A stretch of DNA of 64,000 nucleotides from Paracoccus fistulariae (GCF_028553785.1 NZ_CP067136.1:682001-746000), one strand, 5' to 3'. Positions 36,664 to 48,191 are shown, counted from the stretch's first letter. A program made the numbers and translations. The notes: generated by a model from the letters alone, not told the origin.

Positions 36664-37347
36664 ATGCTGAAAATCGCCAGCTATAATCTGCATAAATGCC
36701 GCGGGATGACAGGTCCGCATGCACCGAAACGCAATCTGGAGGTCATCGCCGCGCTGGCCCCCGACATCATCGCCCTGCAAGAGGTCGATTTTCGTCTGGG
36801 CGCGCGCCCCGAGGCCCTGCCCCGCGGGCTGATTGCCGAGGCGACGGGACTGGTGCCCGCCGATATCGTCGGGACCACCAGCCAGAATTCGCTGGGCTGG
36901 CATGGCCAGACGATCCTGATGCGCCCGGAACTGGCCGAGGCGGCGACCGTGCGTCGGATGCCCCTGCCGGGGATCGAGCCGCGCGGCGCCATCGCCCTGC
37001 GCCTGCCGAAGCTGACCATCATCGGCCTGCATCTGGGGCTGGCCCGGTCGTCGCGGCGGGCACAGCTGGCGCGGATCACCGCGCAGGCCTCGCGCATCGC
37101 GGAAGACAACATCGTCATGCTGGGCGATTTCAACGAATGGCGCGACGATCGCGGGCTGGAATCGCTGGCCGGTTTTCGCGTGATCGCGCCCGGCCCCTCT
37201 TACCCCGCGCCGATGCCGCGCTTTGCGCTGGACCGGATCGCCATGTCGCATCATCTGGAATTGCTGGGACATGGCGTGTTTTCGGGCGCGAATGCGCGCG
37301 AGGCCTCGGATCACCTGCCGATCTGGGCCGAAATCCGGTATCCCTAA
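36664..37347 (+). CDS. Endonuclease/exonuclease/phosphatase (EEP) family protein
   Basis: A 227-residue EEP-fold metal-dependent hydrolase. Conserved segments are Y-N-L-H-K-C, A-L-Q-E-V-D, G-L-H-L-G-L, G-D-F-N-E-W-R and a C-terminal S-D-H-L-P. There is no signal peptide, so it is cytoplasmic. The substrate (nucleic acid or phospholipid/phosphodiester) cannot be told. ATG 36664 has AAGGA 14 bases upstream, so the ribosome site is weak; a TTG at 36649 is an alternative start. Confidence 0.82.
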   Translation: MLKIASYNLHKCRGMTGPHAPKRNLEVIAALAPDIIALQEVDFRLGARPEALPRGLIAEATGLVPADIVGTTSQNSLGWHGQTILMRPELAEAATVRRMPLPGIEPRGAIALRLPKLTIIGLHLGLARSSRRAQLARITAQASRIAEDNIVMLGDFNEWRDDRGLESLAGFRVIAPGPSYPAPMPRFALDRIAMSHHLELLGHGVFSGANAREASDHLPIWAEIRYP

Positions 37348-37394
37348 CATTTGGCGCTTTCGGCTGCGGCTGTCCCTAGGTAAAACAACCGTGA

Positions 37395-38690
<1,296 letters not shown>

Positions 38691-38707
38691 TCCGCAGGTC
38701 ATCTCTT

Positions 38708-38738
38708 TCCCGCCCGGCGCGAACCGGGCGGGATTTTT
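38708..38738 (+). terminator. Terminator of eno
   Basis: A 10-bp stem (38708-38717 with 38724-38733) is followed by five T residues, 17 bp after the eno stop. Confidence 0.9.
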
Positions 38739-38843
38739 CATGCATGGCACCGCCAAAAGTGCATACCTTTCCCCGATTAAGTGCAGGTTATTGCGTGATT
38801 TCCCGCCCGGTTACCGCAGTCTCGGCCAGGCCGCGGAAAATAT

Positions 38844-38855
38844 CGCAAGCTTGCG
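38844..38855. promoter_or_regulatory. 12-bp perfect palindrome upstream of the TRAP binding-protein gene
   Basis: CGCAAGCTTGCG is a perfect palindrome lying 12 bp before a candidate -35 box. It could be an operator; no regulator gene is adjacent. Confidence 0.35.
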
Positions 38856-38867
38856 GAAATTGCCCCC

Positions 38868-38895
38868 TCGACACATGGCATTCACGGGCTAAACT
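38868..38895 (+). promoter_or_regulatory. Candidate promoter of the TRAP binding-protein gene
   Basis: TCGACA (38868-38873), a 16-bp spacer and TAAACT (38890-38895) lie about 70 bp before the start codon. The match is partial. Confidence 0.35.
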
Positions 38896-38908
38896 GCCTC
38901 CATCTTGA

Positions 38909-40105
<1,197 letters not shown>

Positions 40106-40127
40106 TCTGCGCGAGTGACTGAAACGG

Positions 40128-40160
40128 AAAACCGCCGCGATCCCGTCGCGGCGGTTTTTT
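40128..40160 (+). terminator. Terminator of the TRAP binding-protein gene
   Basis: A perfect 13-bp stem (40128-40140 with 40146-40158) runs into a T-tract. It lies between the convergent dctP-like and VOC genes and can work in both directions. Confidence 0.9.
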
Positions 40161-40174
40161 GTCAGGCCCGTCGC

Positions 40175-40579
40175 TCAGCAGCGTCCGTCGGTGAACTGCA
40201 CCAGATCCCACAGATTACCGTAAAGATCCCGAAACACGGCGACGATGCCGTAATCGGCCTGTTTCGGCGCGCGCGTGAAGTCGATGCCCCGCTCGCGATA
40301 GATCTCATAATCGCGCCAGAAATCATCTGTTTGCAGGAACAAAAACACCCTGCCGCCGGCTTGATCGCCGATATACCGGGCCTGATGGCTGTCCGAGGCC
40401 CGCGCCAGCAGGATCGAACAGCCCGCACCGCCCGCAGGACGGACGACGACCCACCGTTTGTCTTGTTCCGGCTGATAGCTGTCCTCGACCAGATCGAAAC
40501 CCAGCTTTTGCGTGAAAAACGCGATCGCCTCGTCGTAATCGCGGATCACCAGCGCGATATGGGCCAGCATTTGCGCCAT
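40175..40579 (-). CDS. VOC superfamily (glyoxalase-like) protein
   Basis: A 134-residue vicinal-oxygen-chelate protein with two beta-alpha-beta-beta-beta units. Metal-ligand-like His7 in L-A-H-I-A-L-V, a central H-Q-A-R-Y-I-G-D segment, E in Y-E-I-Y-R-E and the C-terminal F-R-D-L-Y-G-N-L-W-D-L motif are seen. The substrate is unknown. It sits between two TRAP transporter gene sets and may be linked to the same substrate, which is speculation. Confidence 0.85.
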   Translation of the reverse strand: MAQMLAHIALVIRDYDEAIAFFTQKLGFDLVEDSYQPEQDKRWVVVRPAGGAGCSILLARASDSHQARYIGDQAGGRVFLFLQTDDFWRDYEIYRERGIDFTRAPKQADYGIVAVFRDLYGNLWDLVQFTDGRC

Positions 40580-40605
40580 GATACCCCCTCTTGCCTGCCA
40601 AGAAT

Positions 40606-40629
40606 AAGGCCGGGATGGGACCCGGCCTT
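40606..40629 (-). terminator. Terminator of the TRAP permease operon
   Basis: A 9-bp stem (40606-40614 with 40621-40629) with a 6-nt loop lies 7 bp after the large-permease stop. On the minus strand it is followed by ATTCTT. Confidence 0.65.
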
Positions 40630-40635
40630 TTCCAA

Positions 40636-42513
40636 TCAGTTGCTGCCACCAAGACCGGGCGGCGGACCGCCCAGATCAAGTCCGCCCGGTGCGGCGGGCT
40701 GCGATTCTGCCGGGGGTTCGGGCGGGGTGTCTGCCGGGGCTTCGGGCGCTGCACCGCCAAGGCCGGGGGGCGTCCCCAGACCCGAGCCAAGGCCGCCACC
40801 CAAGCCGCCACCCAAGCCGCTGCCGCCCGATCCGCCACCCGGCGCCGCCGGTTGCCCGAAGGGAGAGCCGCCAAGACTGCCCAGCCCGCCAAAGCCACCG
40901 CCGCTGCCGGCTGTCGGGATCTCGATCTTGATGTTCGAGGTGTCCACCACCGGCCCCTTGTAATGCATCACCATCTGCGGGAACAGGATCACCAGCGCGA
41001 TCATCAGCACCTGCAGACCGACAAAGGGCACCGCCCCGCGATAGATATCCGCGGTCGAGACCGCAGGCATATCCTTGCCCGTGACCTCATCCGAATAGCT
41101 TTCGCGCGGCGCGACCGAGCGCAGATAGAACAGCGCAAAACCCACCGGCGGCGTCAGGAAGGATGTCTGCATCGTCGCGGCCAGAATGACCCCGAACCAG
41201 ATCAGGTCGATGCCCAGCGTATTCGCCGCCGGGATCAGCAGCGGCACGATCACGAAGGCCAGTTCGAAGAAATCGAGGAAGAAGGCCAGAAAGAAGATGA
41301 TCGCGCAGACCGCAATCAGGAAGCCATATTCGCCGCCCGGCAGCGCGGTCAGCAATTCCTCGACCCAGACATGGCCGTTGATCGAATAATAGGTCAGCGA
41401 AAAGACCGTCGCACCGATCAGGATGAACATCACGAAAGAGGACAGGCGGGCTGTCGCCTGCAGCGCCTCATTCACGACATTCAGGCTCAGACGGCGCTTC
41501 ATCCCGGCAAGGATCAGCGCGCCGACCGCGCCCATGGCGCCGCCTTCGGTCGGGGTTGCGATGCCCAGAAAGATCGTGCCCAGCACCAGAAAGACCAGCG
41601 CCAGCGGCGGGATCATCACCATGATCACCTGCCGCGTCATCCGCGACAGAAGGCCCAGCCCCAGCATCTGATCCAGAACCGAGACGCCCATCAGCGCAAG
41701 GATGGTGATGCTGGCCGCCCAGATACCGGCATCATCGCCGTAATCGGCCGCCAGCCATTGTTTCGCCAGCAGAAAGACCGCGACACCAAGGGCGATCATC
41801 GCGGGCATGGACCAGCCCACCGGCCCAAGGGTACGCGCCTCGGCCGGCAGGGCAGGCATGGATCGCGGGCGGATGACCGACATGACCGCGACATAGCCCA
41901 TATAGATCCCGGTCAGTGCCAGGGCCGGAATCATCGCGGCCTTGTACATGTCGCCGACCGAACGCCCCAACTGGTCTGCCAGAACGATCAGCACCAGCGA
42001 TGGCGGGATGATCTGCGCCAGCGTCCCCGAGGCCGCGATCACCCCGGTCGCCAGCTTCCGGTCATAGCCATAGCGCATCATGATCGGCAATGAGATCAGC
42101 CCCATCGAGATGACCGAGGCCGCCACCACGCCCGTCGTCGCCGCCAGCAGCGCCCCAACCAGCACCACCGCATAGGCCAGACCGCCCCTGACAGGCCCGA
42201 AAAGCTGCCCGATCGTGTCCAGCAGATCCTCGGCCATGCGCGATCGTTCCAGCACGATGCCCATGAAGGTAAAGAAGGGAATGGCCAGCAGCGTGTCATT
42301 GCGCATCACGCCAAAGACCCGGTCGCCAAGCGCGCTGAGAAGGTTCCAGCCGACATTGACCTGATCGCTGAGCGGGGTCAGGAACACGCCGATCAGAAAG
42401 AACAACAGACCGTTCGCCGCCAGCGCGAAAGAGATCGGATAGCCGATCAGAAGGAATGCGACCATCGACAGGAACATGATGGGCGCAAGATTGTGGGCAA
42501 TTAAGTCGATCAC
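40636..42513 (-). CDS. dctM: TRAP transporter large permease (DctM) with Gly/Pro-rich tail
   Basis: A 625-residue protein. Residues 1 to about 520 form the DctM membrane domain with about 13 helices and the motifs P-F-F-T-F-M-G, I-I-P-P-S-L-V-L-I and G-I-A-T-P-T-E-G-G-A. The last ~90 residues (about 535-625) are a Gly/Pro/Ala-rich low-complexity tail that ordinary DctM proteins (about 430-440 residues) lack. Extra length also lies in the middle (a loop near 230-270), as in the large 'mannitol/chloroaromatic compound' type. It starts with a 4-bp overlap on the small permease gene. Confidence 0.92.
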   Translation of the reverse strand: MIDLIAHNLAPIMFLSMVAFLLIGYPISFALAANGLLFFLIGVFLTPLSDQVNVGWNLLSALGDRVFGVMRNDTLLAIPFFTFMGIVLERSRMAEDLLDTIGQLFGPVRGGLAYAVVLVGALLAATTGVVAASVISMGLISLPIMMRYGYDRKLATGVIAASGTLAQIIPPSLVLIVLADQLGRSVGDMYKAAMIPALALTGIYMGYVAVMSVIRPRSMPALPAEARTLGPVGWSMPAMIALGVAVFLLAKQWLAADYGDDAGIWAASITILALMGVSVLDQMLGLGLLSRMTRQVIMVMIPPLALVFLVLGTIFLGIATPTEGGAMGAVGALILAGMKRRLSLNVVNEALQATARLSSFVMFILIGATVFSLTYYSINGHVWVEELLTALPGGEYGFLIAVCAIIFFLAFFLDFFELAFVIVPLLIPAANTLGIDLIWFGVILAATMQTSFLTPPVGFALFYLRSVAPRESYSDEVTGKDMPAVSTADIYRGAVPFVGLQVLMIALVILFPQMVMHYKGPVVDTSNIKIEIPTAGSGGGFGGLGSLGGSPFGQPAAPGGGSGGSGLGGGLGGGLGSGLGTPPGLGGAAPEAPADTPPEPPAESQPAAPGGLDLGGPPPGLGGSN

Positions 42514-43145
42514 GCGCGATCCTCGTGCTTTTTGGTGGCGGTGTCATGCGTGTGGGCATGCTCTTCATGCGGATGGCCCATCATCAGCTCGGCCTCGCGC
42601 AGCGCGGCCTCATGGGGTGAGATATGGGCATGTTCATCCGGCACGATGCCTTTCAGGATCGCGACATTGCGGATCAGTTCGGAAATTCCCTGCAAAAACA
42701 GCAGCACAAAGCCCGCCAGCAGCACGGCCTTGGCCGGCCAGATGGTCAGCCCGCCCGCATTCATCGACACCTCGCCGGTGCGATAGGAAATCATCAGCGA
42801 GTGATAGACCAGATTGATCATCAGCCCGGTAAAGGGCAGCAGAAAGAACAAGGTCCCGAAGATATCGATCTTGATCTGCGTGCGCCGCGACCAGCGGCTG
42901 TAGATGATGTCGATGCGGATATGTTCGTTTTGCAGCAGCGTATAGGCGGCGGCAAGCATGAACGCCCCGCCATAGAGATACCACTGCAGTTCAAGCCAGG
43001 CATTTGACGAGATGCTGAAGACCTTGCGAACGACGGCATTGGTGGCGCTGACGATGACCGCCAGCAGGATCAGCCAGGCAGCGCTGCGGCCGATAACGGT
43101 ATTCATGCGGTCGATGCCGCGCGATAGGGCCAAAAGGCCGCCCAT
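42510..43145 (-). CDS. dctQ: TRAP transporter small permease (DctQ) with His-rich tail
   Basis: A 211-residue four-helix DctQ subunit with the typical E-L-Q-W-Y-L-Y-G and R-I-D-I-I-Y-S segments. ATG 43145 is chosen because GGGAGG lies upstream. The cytoplasmic C-terminus (about the last 42 residues) holds nine histidines among Asp/Glu residues, resembling a metal-binding tail. It is first in the dctQM unit, and its stop overlaps the dctM start by 4 bp. Confidence 0.9.
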   Translation of the reverse strand: MGGLLALSRGIDRMNTVIGRSAAWLILLAVIVSATNAVVRKVFSISSNAWLELQWYLYGGAFMLAAAYTLLQNEHIRIDIIYSRWSRRTQIKIDIFGTLFFLLPFTGLMINLVYHSLMISYRTGEVSMNAGGLTIWPAKAVLLAGFVLLFLQGISELIRNVAILKGIVPDEHAHISPHEAALREAELMMGHPHEEHAHTHDTATKKHEDRA

Positions 43146-43253
43146 AGGTCGTTCCTCCCTCTCATCGGTGACCACTTCCGGGTCGCGGCCGTTCTCGGAT
43201 GACGGCCTTTTCAACATGGGGTATGCGCGAAGCCCCTCGACCGGTCAAGGATT

Positions 43254-43982
43254 TCAGCTATGGGCCAGTTGCGCAACCGTGGCCAGGACCGACAGGACTG
43301 CGACCTCGGCAATGACCGAGGCGCTGCCCAGCACATCGCCGGTCTGGCCACCGATCCAGCTACTGGCGCGCCAGATCACCCACCCCGTGCCGATCAGAGC
43401 GGCAATCAGTGCGAGAAAGCCCGGAAAACCCAGCAGCATCAGCGGAAAGGCCCCGAAAATCAGCGCCAGCGCCAGATTGCCTGCATCCGGCCTGCCCGCT
43501 GATTTGCCCAACCCCTCTTGTCGTGCGGCAGGCAGGGCGGCCATCACAAGCACGATGGCAGCCCGGCCCGCCGCCGCCGCCGCGATCACAGCCATGGGGG
43601 TAAGCTGCGAGATGGCCGTGATGCGCAGCGCGGTGGACAGAATCAAGGCCATCACCCCATAGCTGCCGATCGCGGAATCGCGCATAATGCGCAGCCGGTC
43701 TTCCCGCGTGCGCCCGCCCGCCGCATCGGTGAAATCGGCCAGCGCGTCTTCATGCAGCGCGCCGGTCAGCAGCACCGCCAGCGTGACCGACAGCGCGGCC
43801 GGAAACAGCCCCGGCCCCATCATCCACAGGGGCAGCGCGGCGATGGCGCCGATCAGCATCCCGGCCAGCGGAAAGGCCCAGAGGCTTTGCGACAGGGGCA
43901 GAATCGTCGCAGGCAGCAGGCGCCCCAGCGGCAGACGGGTCAGAAAGACCAGCGCCAGCAGAAACTGGTTCAGCCTAGCCAA
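43254..43982 (-). CDS. cobS: Adenosylcobinamide-GDP ribazoletransferase
   Basis: A 242-residue membrane enzyme (cobS in enteric, cobV in P. denitrificans naming) joining adenosylcobinamide-GDP and alpha-ribazole. It has F-L-T-R-L-P near the start, the metal-binding D-A-L-A-D-F-T-D-A-A-G-G motif and several hydrophobic helices. The start is uncertain: a TTG at 43982 with GAGG 6 bases before it overlaps the cobT stop by 8 bp; ATG 44015 or 44024 lies inside cobT without a visible ribosome site. It is last in the cobU-cobT-cobS unit. Confidence 0.9.
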   Translation of the reverse strand: MARLNQFLLALVFLTRLPLGRLLPATILPLSQSLWAFPLAGMLIGAIAALPLWMMGPGLFPAALSVTLAVLLTGALHEDALADFTDAAGGRTREDRLRIMRDSAIGSYGVMALILSTALRITAISQLTPMAVIAAAAAGRAAIVLVMAALPAARQEGLGKSAGRPDAGNLALALIFGAFPLMLLGFPGFLALIAALIGTGWVIWRASSWIGGQTGDVLGSASVIAEVAVLSVLATVAQLAHS

Positions 43983-44928
43983 TCCCGGCCTCGGCAAAGG
44001 TCGCCATATCGGCATGGCAGGCAATCGCGCCGCGCAGCACCATCAGCGCCACCGCTGCGCCCGAACCCTCGCCCAGCCGCATGTCCAGCGACAGGATCGG
44101 CGACATTTTCAGCGCATCCAGCATCCGGCGATGCCCGGGCTCGGTGCTTTGATGCCCGATCAGGCAATGTTCCAGCGCCTCGGCATTGTCCAGCGTCAGG
44201 ACCGCCGCCGCCGCCGTGCAGATGAACCCGTCCAGAATGACCGGCAGGTTCAACTCTCGCGCCCTCAGGATCGCGCCGCAAATGGCGGCCTGCTCACGCC
44301 CGCCAAAGGCCGACAGCACCGCCGTCGTGCCGCCGCCCTGATGGCGCGCAAGCCCCTCATCCACGGCGCGGCGCTTATTGTCCATCTCTTCGCTGTTCGC
44401 GCCGGTGCCGGGGCCGACCCAATCGGCCCCCGTGCCGCCAAGGACCGCCGCCGCCTGCACCGCTGCCACCGTCGAATTGCCGATGCCCATTTCGCCCAGA
44501 AGCAGCACATCCGCATCCGCATCCACCGCCGAGGCGCCGGTTTCCATCGCCGCTGCGACCTCGGCTTCGGCCATGGCCGGGCCTTGGGTGAAATCCCCGG
44601 TCGGGCGGTCAAGATCCAATGGCACGACCGACAGATGCGCCCCGGCCACCTTGCAAAGCTGATTGATCGCCGCCCCGCCAGTGCGGAAGTTATCGACCAT
44701 CAGCGCGGTGACCTGCTGGGGAAAGGGGTTCACGCCCTGCGCCACGATGCCGTGATTGCCCGCAAAGACCACCGCCTGCGCCCGGTTCAGGACGGGAACG
44801 GCGCGCCCCTGCCAGCCGGCCATGAAAATCGCCAGCTCTTCCAGCCGACCCAATGATCCCGGCGGTTTGGTCAGGATATCCTGCCGCTCTCTGGCGGCAT
44901 CGGCCGAGGCGTGATCAAACGGCTTCAT
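43975..44928 (-). CDS. cobT: Nicotinate-nucleotide-dimethylbenzimidazole phosphoribosyltransferase
   Basis: A 317-residue enzyme making alpha-ribazole phosphate (cobU in P. denitrificans naming). Marks are K-P-P-G-S-L-G-R-L-E, F-A-G-N-H-G, G-E-M-G-I-G-N-S-T, D-G-F-I-C-T-A-A-A and, near the end, the catalytic Glu in R-L-G-E-G-S-G-A. It overlaps the upstream cobU gene by 14 bp, indicating translational coupling. It is somewhat shorter than the ~350-residue enteric enzyme. Confidence 0.94.
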   Translation of the reverse strand: MKPFDHASADAARERQDILTKPPGSLGRLEELAIFMAGWQGRAVPVLNRAQAVVFAGNHGIVAQGVNPFPQQVTALMVDNFRTGGAAINQLCKVAGAHLSVVPLDLDRPTGDFTQGPAMAEAEVAAAMETGASAVDADADVLLLGEMGIGNSTVAAVQAAAVLGGTGADWVGPGTGANSEEMDNKRRAVDEGLARHQGGGTTAVLSAFGGREQAAICGAILRARELNLPVILDGFICTAAAAVLTLDNAEALEHCLIGHQSTEPGHRRMLDALKMSPILSLDMRLGEGSGAAVALMVLRGAIACHADMATFAEAGIG

Positions 44929-45445
44929 CGGGATCGTCTCCTCTTGGCTTCAGGCGCAGCGGCATGCCAGACACGGCCATCCAGACCTCATCCGCAATCT
45001 GTGCCACGGCCTGATTCATCCAGCCATGCTGGTCGCGAAAGGCACGCGCCATCTGGTTGCCGGGCACGATACCCTGACCCAGCTCATTTGTAACCAGCAC
45101 AACCGGCGCGTTTTGTTCGCGCAGCACCCGGCAAAGCCGATCCACATCCGCCCGGCCTTCGCAATTCGACATCCACAGCGTCAGGCAATCGACCAGCCGC
45201 ACCCCCTGCCCGTCGGTCTTTCGCAAGGCGCCCGCCAGATCGACAGGCTCCTCGACCGTGATCCATCCCGCGCCCCGACTGCGGCGATGTCGTGCAATTC
45301 TTTCGGCCATTTCAGCATCCCCCGCCTGTGCGGTGGCGATATAGATCGCGGCCTGGCCATGACGCCTGACCAGACGTTCAGCCAGTGCCGACTTGCCCGA
45401 GCGTGCGCCGCCCGTAACCATGGTGATATGACCGAATCGCTGCAT
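44915..45445 (-). CDS. cobU: Bifunctional adenosylcobinamide kinase / guanylyltransferase
   Basis: A 176-residue enzyme (cobP in P. denitrificans naming) phosphorylating adenosylcobinamide and adding GMP. The P-loop is T-G-G-A-R-S-G-K-S-A-L-A, followed by Y-I-A-T-A and the guanylylation-site region R-I-A-R-H-R, then D-C-L-T-L-W and V-T-N-E-L-G-Q-G-I-V-P. ATG 45445 gives the family length; upstream in-frame codons are unlikely. It is the first gene of a late-cobalamin unit, 131 bp from the divergent oppA. I see no B12 riboswitch before it. Confidence 0.93.
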   Translation of the reverse strand: MQRFGHITMVTGGARSGKSALAERLVRRHGQAAIYIATAQAGDAEMAERIARHRRSRGAGWITVEEPVDLAGALRKTDGQGVRLVDCLTLWMSNCEGRADVDRLCRVLREQNAPVVLVTNELGQGIVPGNQMARAFRDQHGWMNQAVAQIADEVWMAVSGMPLRLKPRGDDPDEAV

Positions 45446-45576
45446 TGGTTGCAATCTGTTCCACAGCACGTCAGGCAAGAAAAGCTGGAATTCCACTTTA
45501 CCTGAACGAGCGTTTAATTAATTAAGCAGCCCATTACGGGTGGCGGTGCCATCCACCAACTTGGAGGAGTTGACAA

Positions 45577-47181
45577 ATGACAAAGCTGTTTACCACGACG
45601 GCGCTGATTGCCGCATTGGCCATGCCCGCCTTTGCAGCAAAACCCGGCGAAGGAGAGACGCTGGCCGAAAATCAGACGCTGAATTTCTGGATCCTGGACG
45701 CGTTCAAATCGCTGGACCCGCAACTGACATCCTCGCGCACCGATTCTGACATGATCCGTCAGCTGTTCGAGGGTCTCTTGAACGAGGATGAGACCGGCGC
45801 CATGGTGCCGGGCGTCGCCGAAAGCTGGGAGGTCAGCGATGACGGGCTGACCTATACCTTCAACCTGCGCGACGCGAAATGGTCGAATGGCGAACCGGTG
45901 ACGGCCGGCGATTTCGTCTATGCCTGGCGTCGGGCGGTCAATCCGGAAACCGGCTCGGAATATGCCTGGTTCATGGAATTGATGAACATCGCCAATGCCG
46001 CAGAGATCATCAAGGGCGACGTGGCCCCGGAAGAGCTGGGCGTGACCGCGCTGGATGACAAGACGCTGCAGGTTCAGCTGATCAAGCCGACCCCCTATTT
46101 CCTGAAAACGCTGTCGCATTCCACCACCTATCCGGTGCCGCAAAGCGTGGTCGAAGCCGAAGGCGATGGCTGGACCCAGCCGGGCAAGATGGTCGGCAAC
46201 GGCGCTTACGTGCTGAAAAGCCACGATCTTGGCGTCGAGGCCGTGGCCGTCAAGAATGACGAATACTGGGATGCCGAGAACACGATCCTCGACGAGGTGA
46301 AATTCATCACCGTCAACGATCAGAATATCGGCCTGACCCGCTATCTGGCCGGTGAGATCGACTGGATGAACACCCTGCCCGCAGGCCGTCTGCCGCAGAT
46401 GCAGGCCGAATATCCCGATGAGGCGATCAGCGCGCCGTGGGCCTGTTCCTATGGCTATCTGTTCAACCTGTCCGACAAGGGCCCCGAGGCGCTGAAGGAT
46501 CTTCGCGTGCGCCAGGCGCTGTCCTATGCCATCGACCGCGACATCATCGTGGACCGGGTGCTGCAGGGCGGCCAGCGCCCGGCCTATAACTGGACCCATT
46601 GGGCCATGGAAGGCTATGAGATCCCCGAGGTGGACTGGGCCGATTGGAGCCAGGCCGAGCGGATGGAAAAGGCCAAGGAACTGCTGGCCGAGGCCGGTTA
46701 TGGCCCCGACAATCCGCTGAACCTGACGATCCAGTACAACACCTCCGAGGATCACAAGAAGCTGGCCATTGCCGTCCAGCAGTTCTGGAAGGCCATCGGC
46801 GTGAATGTGACGCTGAACAATTACGAATGGAAAGTGCATATCGACCGCCTGAACAATCAGGATTTCGAGGTCGCGCGCTATGCCTGGTGCGGCGATTACA
46901 ACGAAGCGTCAACCTTCCTCGATTATTTCCGCTCGGGCGGGTATAATCAGGGGAAATGGGAAAACGCCGATTATGACAAGCTGCTGGCCGAGGCCGCCAC
47001 GGCCGAAGATCCGAACGTGCTGTATCGTCAGGCGGAAGAGATCTGGGGTCAGGAACTGCCCATGGCGCCTGTCTATCACTATGCCATGGCGCAGATGATC
47101 AAGCCCGATATCCGCGGTGTCCCGCTGGAGAACGTGATGTCGGCCTGGTACGCCAAGGACATGTATCGCGTGGCCGAATAA
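45577..47181 (+). CDS. oppA: Oligopeptide ABC transporter, substrate-binding protein
   Basis: A 534-residue family 5 extracellular binding protein. A signal peptide (residues 1-20, cleavage after A-F-A) is followed by the SBP_bac_5 core with R-D-A-K-W-S-N-G-E-P-V-T-A-G-D-F-V-Y-A-W and the L-R-V-R-Q-A-L-S-Y-A-I-D-R-D segment. It matches OppA/MppA-type binding proteins for oligopeptides. GGAGGAG lies before ATG 45577. It leads the oppABCDF operon; a stem-loop separates it from oppB. Confidence 0.93.
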   Translation: MTKLFTTTALIAALAMPAFAAKPGEGETLAENQTLNFWILDAFKSLDPQLTSSRTDSDMIRQLFEGLLNEDETGAMVPGVAESWEVSDDGLTYTFNLRDAKWSNGEPVTAGDFVYAWRRAVNPETGSEYAWFMELMNIANAAEIIKGDVAPEELGVTALDDKTLQVQLIKPTPYFLKTLSHSTTYPVPQSVVEAEGDGWTQPGKMVGNGAYVLKSHDLGVEAVAVKNDEYWDAENTILDEVKFITVNDQNIGLTRYLAGEIDWMNTLPAGRLPQMQAEYPDEAISAPWACSYGYLFNLSDKGPEALKDLRVRQALSYAIDRDIIVDRVLQGGQRPAYNWTHWAMEGYEIPEVDWADWSQAERMEKAKELLAEAGYGPDNPLNLTIQYNTSEDHKKLAIAVQQFWKAIGVNVTLNNYEWKVHIDRLNNQDFEVARYAWCGDYNEASTFLDYFRSGGYNQGKWENADYDKLLAEAATAEDPNVLYRQAEEIWGQELPMAPVYHYAMAQMIKPDIRGVPLENVMSAWYAKDMYRVAE

Positions 47182-47194
47182 GACCGCACATCCC

Positions 47195-47222
47195 GCGACG
47201 GAAGGGATTGTCCTTCCGTCGC
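47195..47222 (+). other. Intercistronic stem-loop between oppA and oppB
   Basis: A perfect 11-bp stem (47195-47205 with 47212-47222) with a 6-nt loop and no T-tract follows the oppA stop by 13 bp. Such hairpins often protect the binding-protein message and lower permease expression. Confidence 0.6.
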
Positions 47223-47264
47223 ATCTGACCACATGACGTCTGTCCCTGCAGGGAGGCACAGCCG

Positions 47265-48188
47265 ATGTTCGCATATATTCTGCGACGACTGGCGGTGGCG
47301 ATACCTACGTTGCTGCTGCTGATTATCTTTTCCTTCATATTGATGCATCTTGCCCCCGGTGGCCCCTTCTCGCAGGAACGGGAACTTCCGCAGCAGGTTC
47401 TGGACAATCTGAACGCCAAATACGGACTGGATCTGCCGCTGTGGCAGCAGATCTGGAATTACCTTTACGGCATCGTGGTCCATTTCGATTTCGGACCCAG
47501 CTTCGTCTATCCCGACCGCACGGTGAATGACATCATCGCATCCGGGTTCCCGGTGACGCTGACCTATGGCACGCTGTCCTTTATCGCGGCGGTGGTCTTC
47601 GGGGTCGCCCTGGGCGTCGTGGCCGCGATCTGGCACAACAGTTGGCTGGATTATCTGGCGGTCGGCATTTCCATCGGGGCGCAGGTGCTGCCCAACTTCG
47701 TGATGGCGCCGATCCTTGTGCTGCTCTTCACGCTGACATGGCGCATGCTGCCCGGCGGCGGCTGGAGCTTCAGCGATCCCAGCTTCTGGATCATGCCGAT
47801 CATCGCGCTGGCGACCAGCTACATGGCCTCGATCGCGCGGATCACGCGCTCCTCGATGCTGGAGGTGCTGGGCAGCAACCATATCCGCACCGCCCGCGCC
47901 AAGGGCATGCCCGAATATCGCGTCATCCTGCGCCACGCGCTGAAGCCCGCCATGCTGCCGGTGATCAGCTATCTGGGCCCGGTCTTCGTCTCGATGATCA
48001 CCGGCTCGGTGGTGATCGACATGTATTTCTCGACCGGCGGCATCGGCAAGGCCTTTGTCGATAGCGCGCTGAACCGGGATTACGCGGTGATGATGGGCAT
48101 TACCATTCTGGTCGGCACGCTGACCATCCTGTTCAACCTGGCCGTCGATATCCTCTATGCGTGGATCGACCCGAAGATCCGGTATTAA
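47265..48188 (+). CDS. oppB: Oligopeptide ABC transporter, permease OppB
   Basis: A 307-residue permease with six helices. It begins F-A-Y-I-L-R-R-L, contains the short periplasmic P-G-G-P-F segment, and has the ATPase-coupling EAA-like loop E-V-L-G-S-N-H-I-R-T-A-R-A-K-G-M near residue 200. Its gene is the second of the opp operon, 83 bp after oppA. Confidence 0.94.
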   Translation: MFAYILRRLAVAIPTLLLLIIFSFILMHLAPGGPFSQERELPQQVLDNLNAKYGLDLPLWQQIWNYLYGIVVHFDFGPSFVYPDRTVNDIIASGFPVTLTYGTLSFIAAVVFGVALGVVAAIWHNSWLDYLAVGISIGAQVLPNFVMAPILVLLFTLTWRMLPGGGWSFSDPSFWIMPIIALATSYMASIARITRSSMLEVLGSNHIRTARAKGMPEYRVILRHALKPAMLPVISYLGPVFVSMITGSVVIDMYFSTGGIGKAFVDSALNRDYAVMMGITILVGTLTILFNLAVDILYAWIDPKIRY

Positions 48189-48191
48189 GCC

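Noticed and set aside
47195..47222. Rho-independent terminator after oppA
   Set aside because: The hairpin has no T-tract and the operon continues into oppB, so it is better seen as an intercistronic stabiliser.
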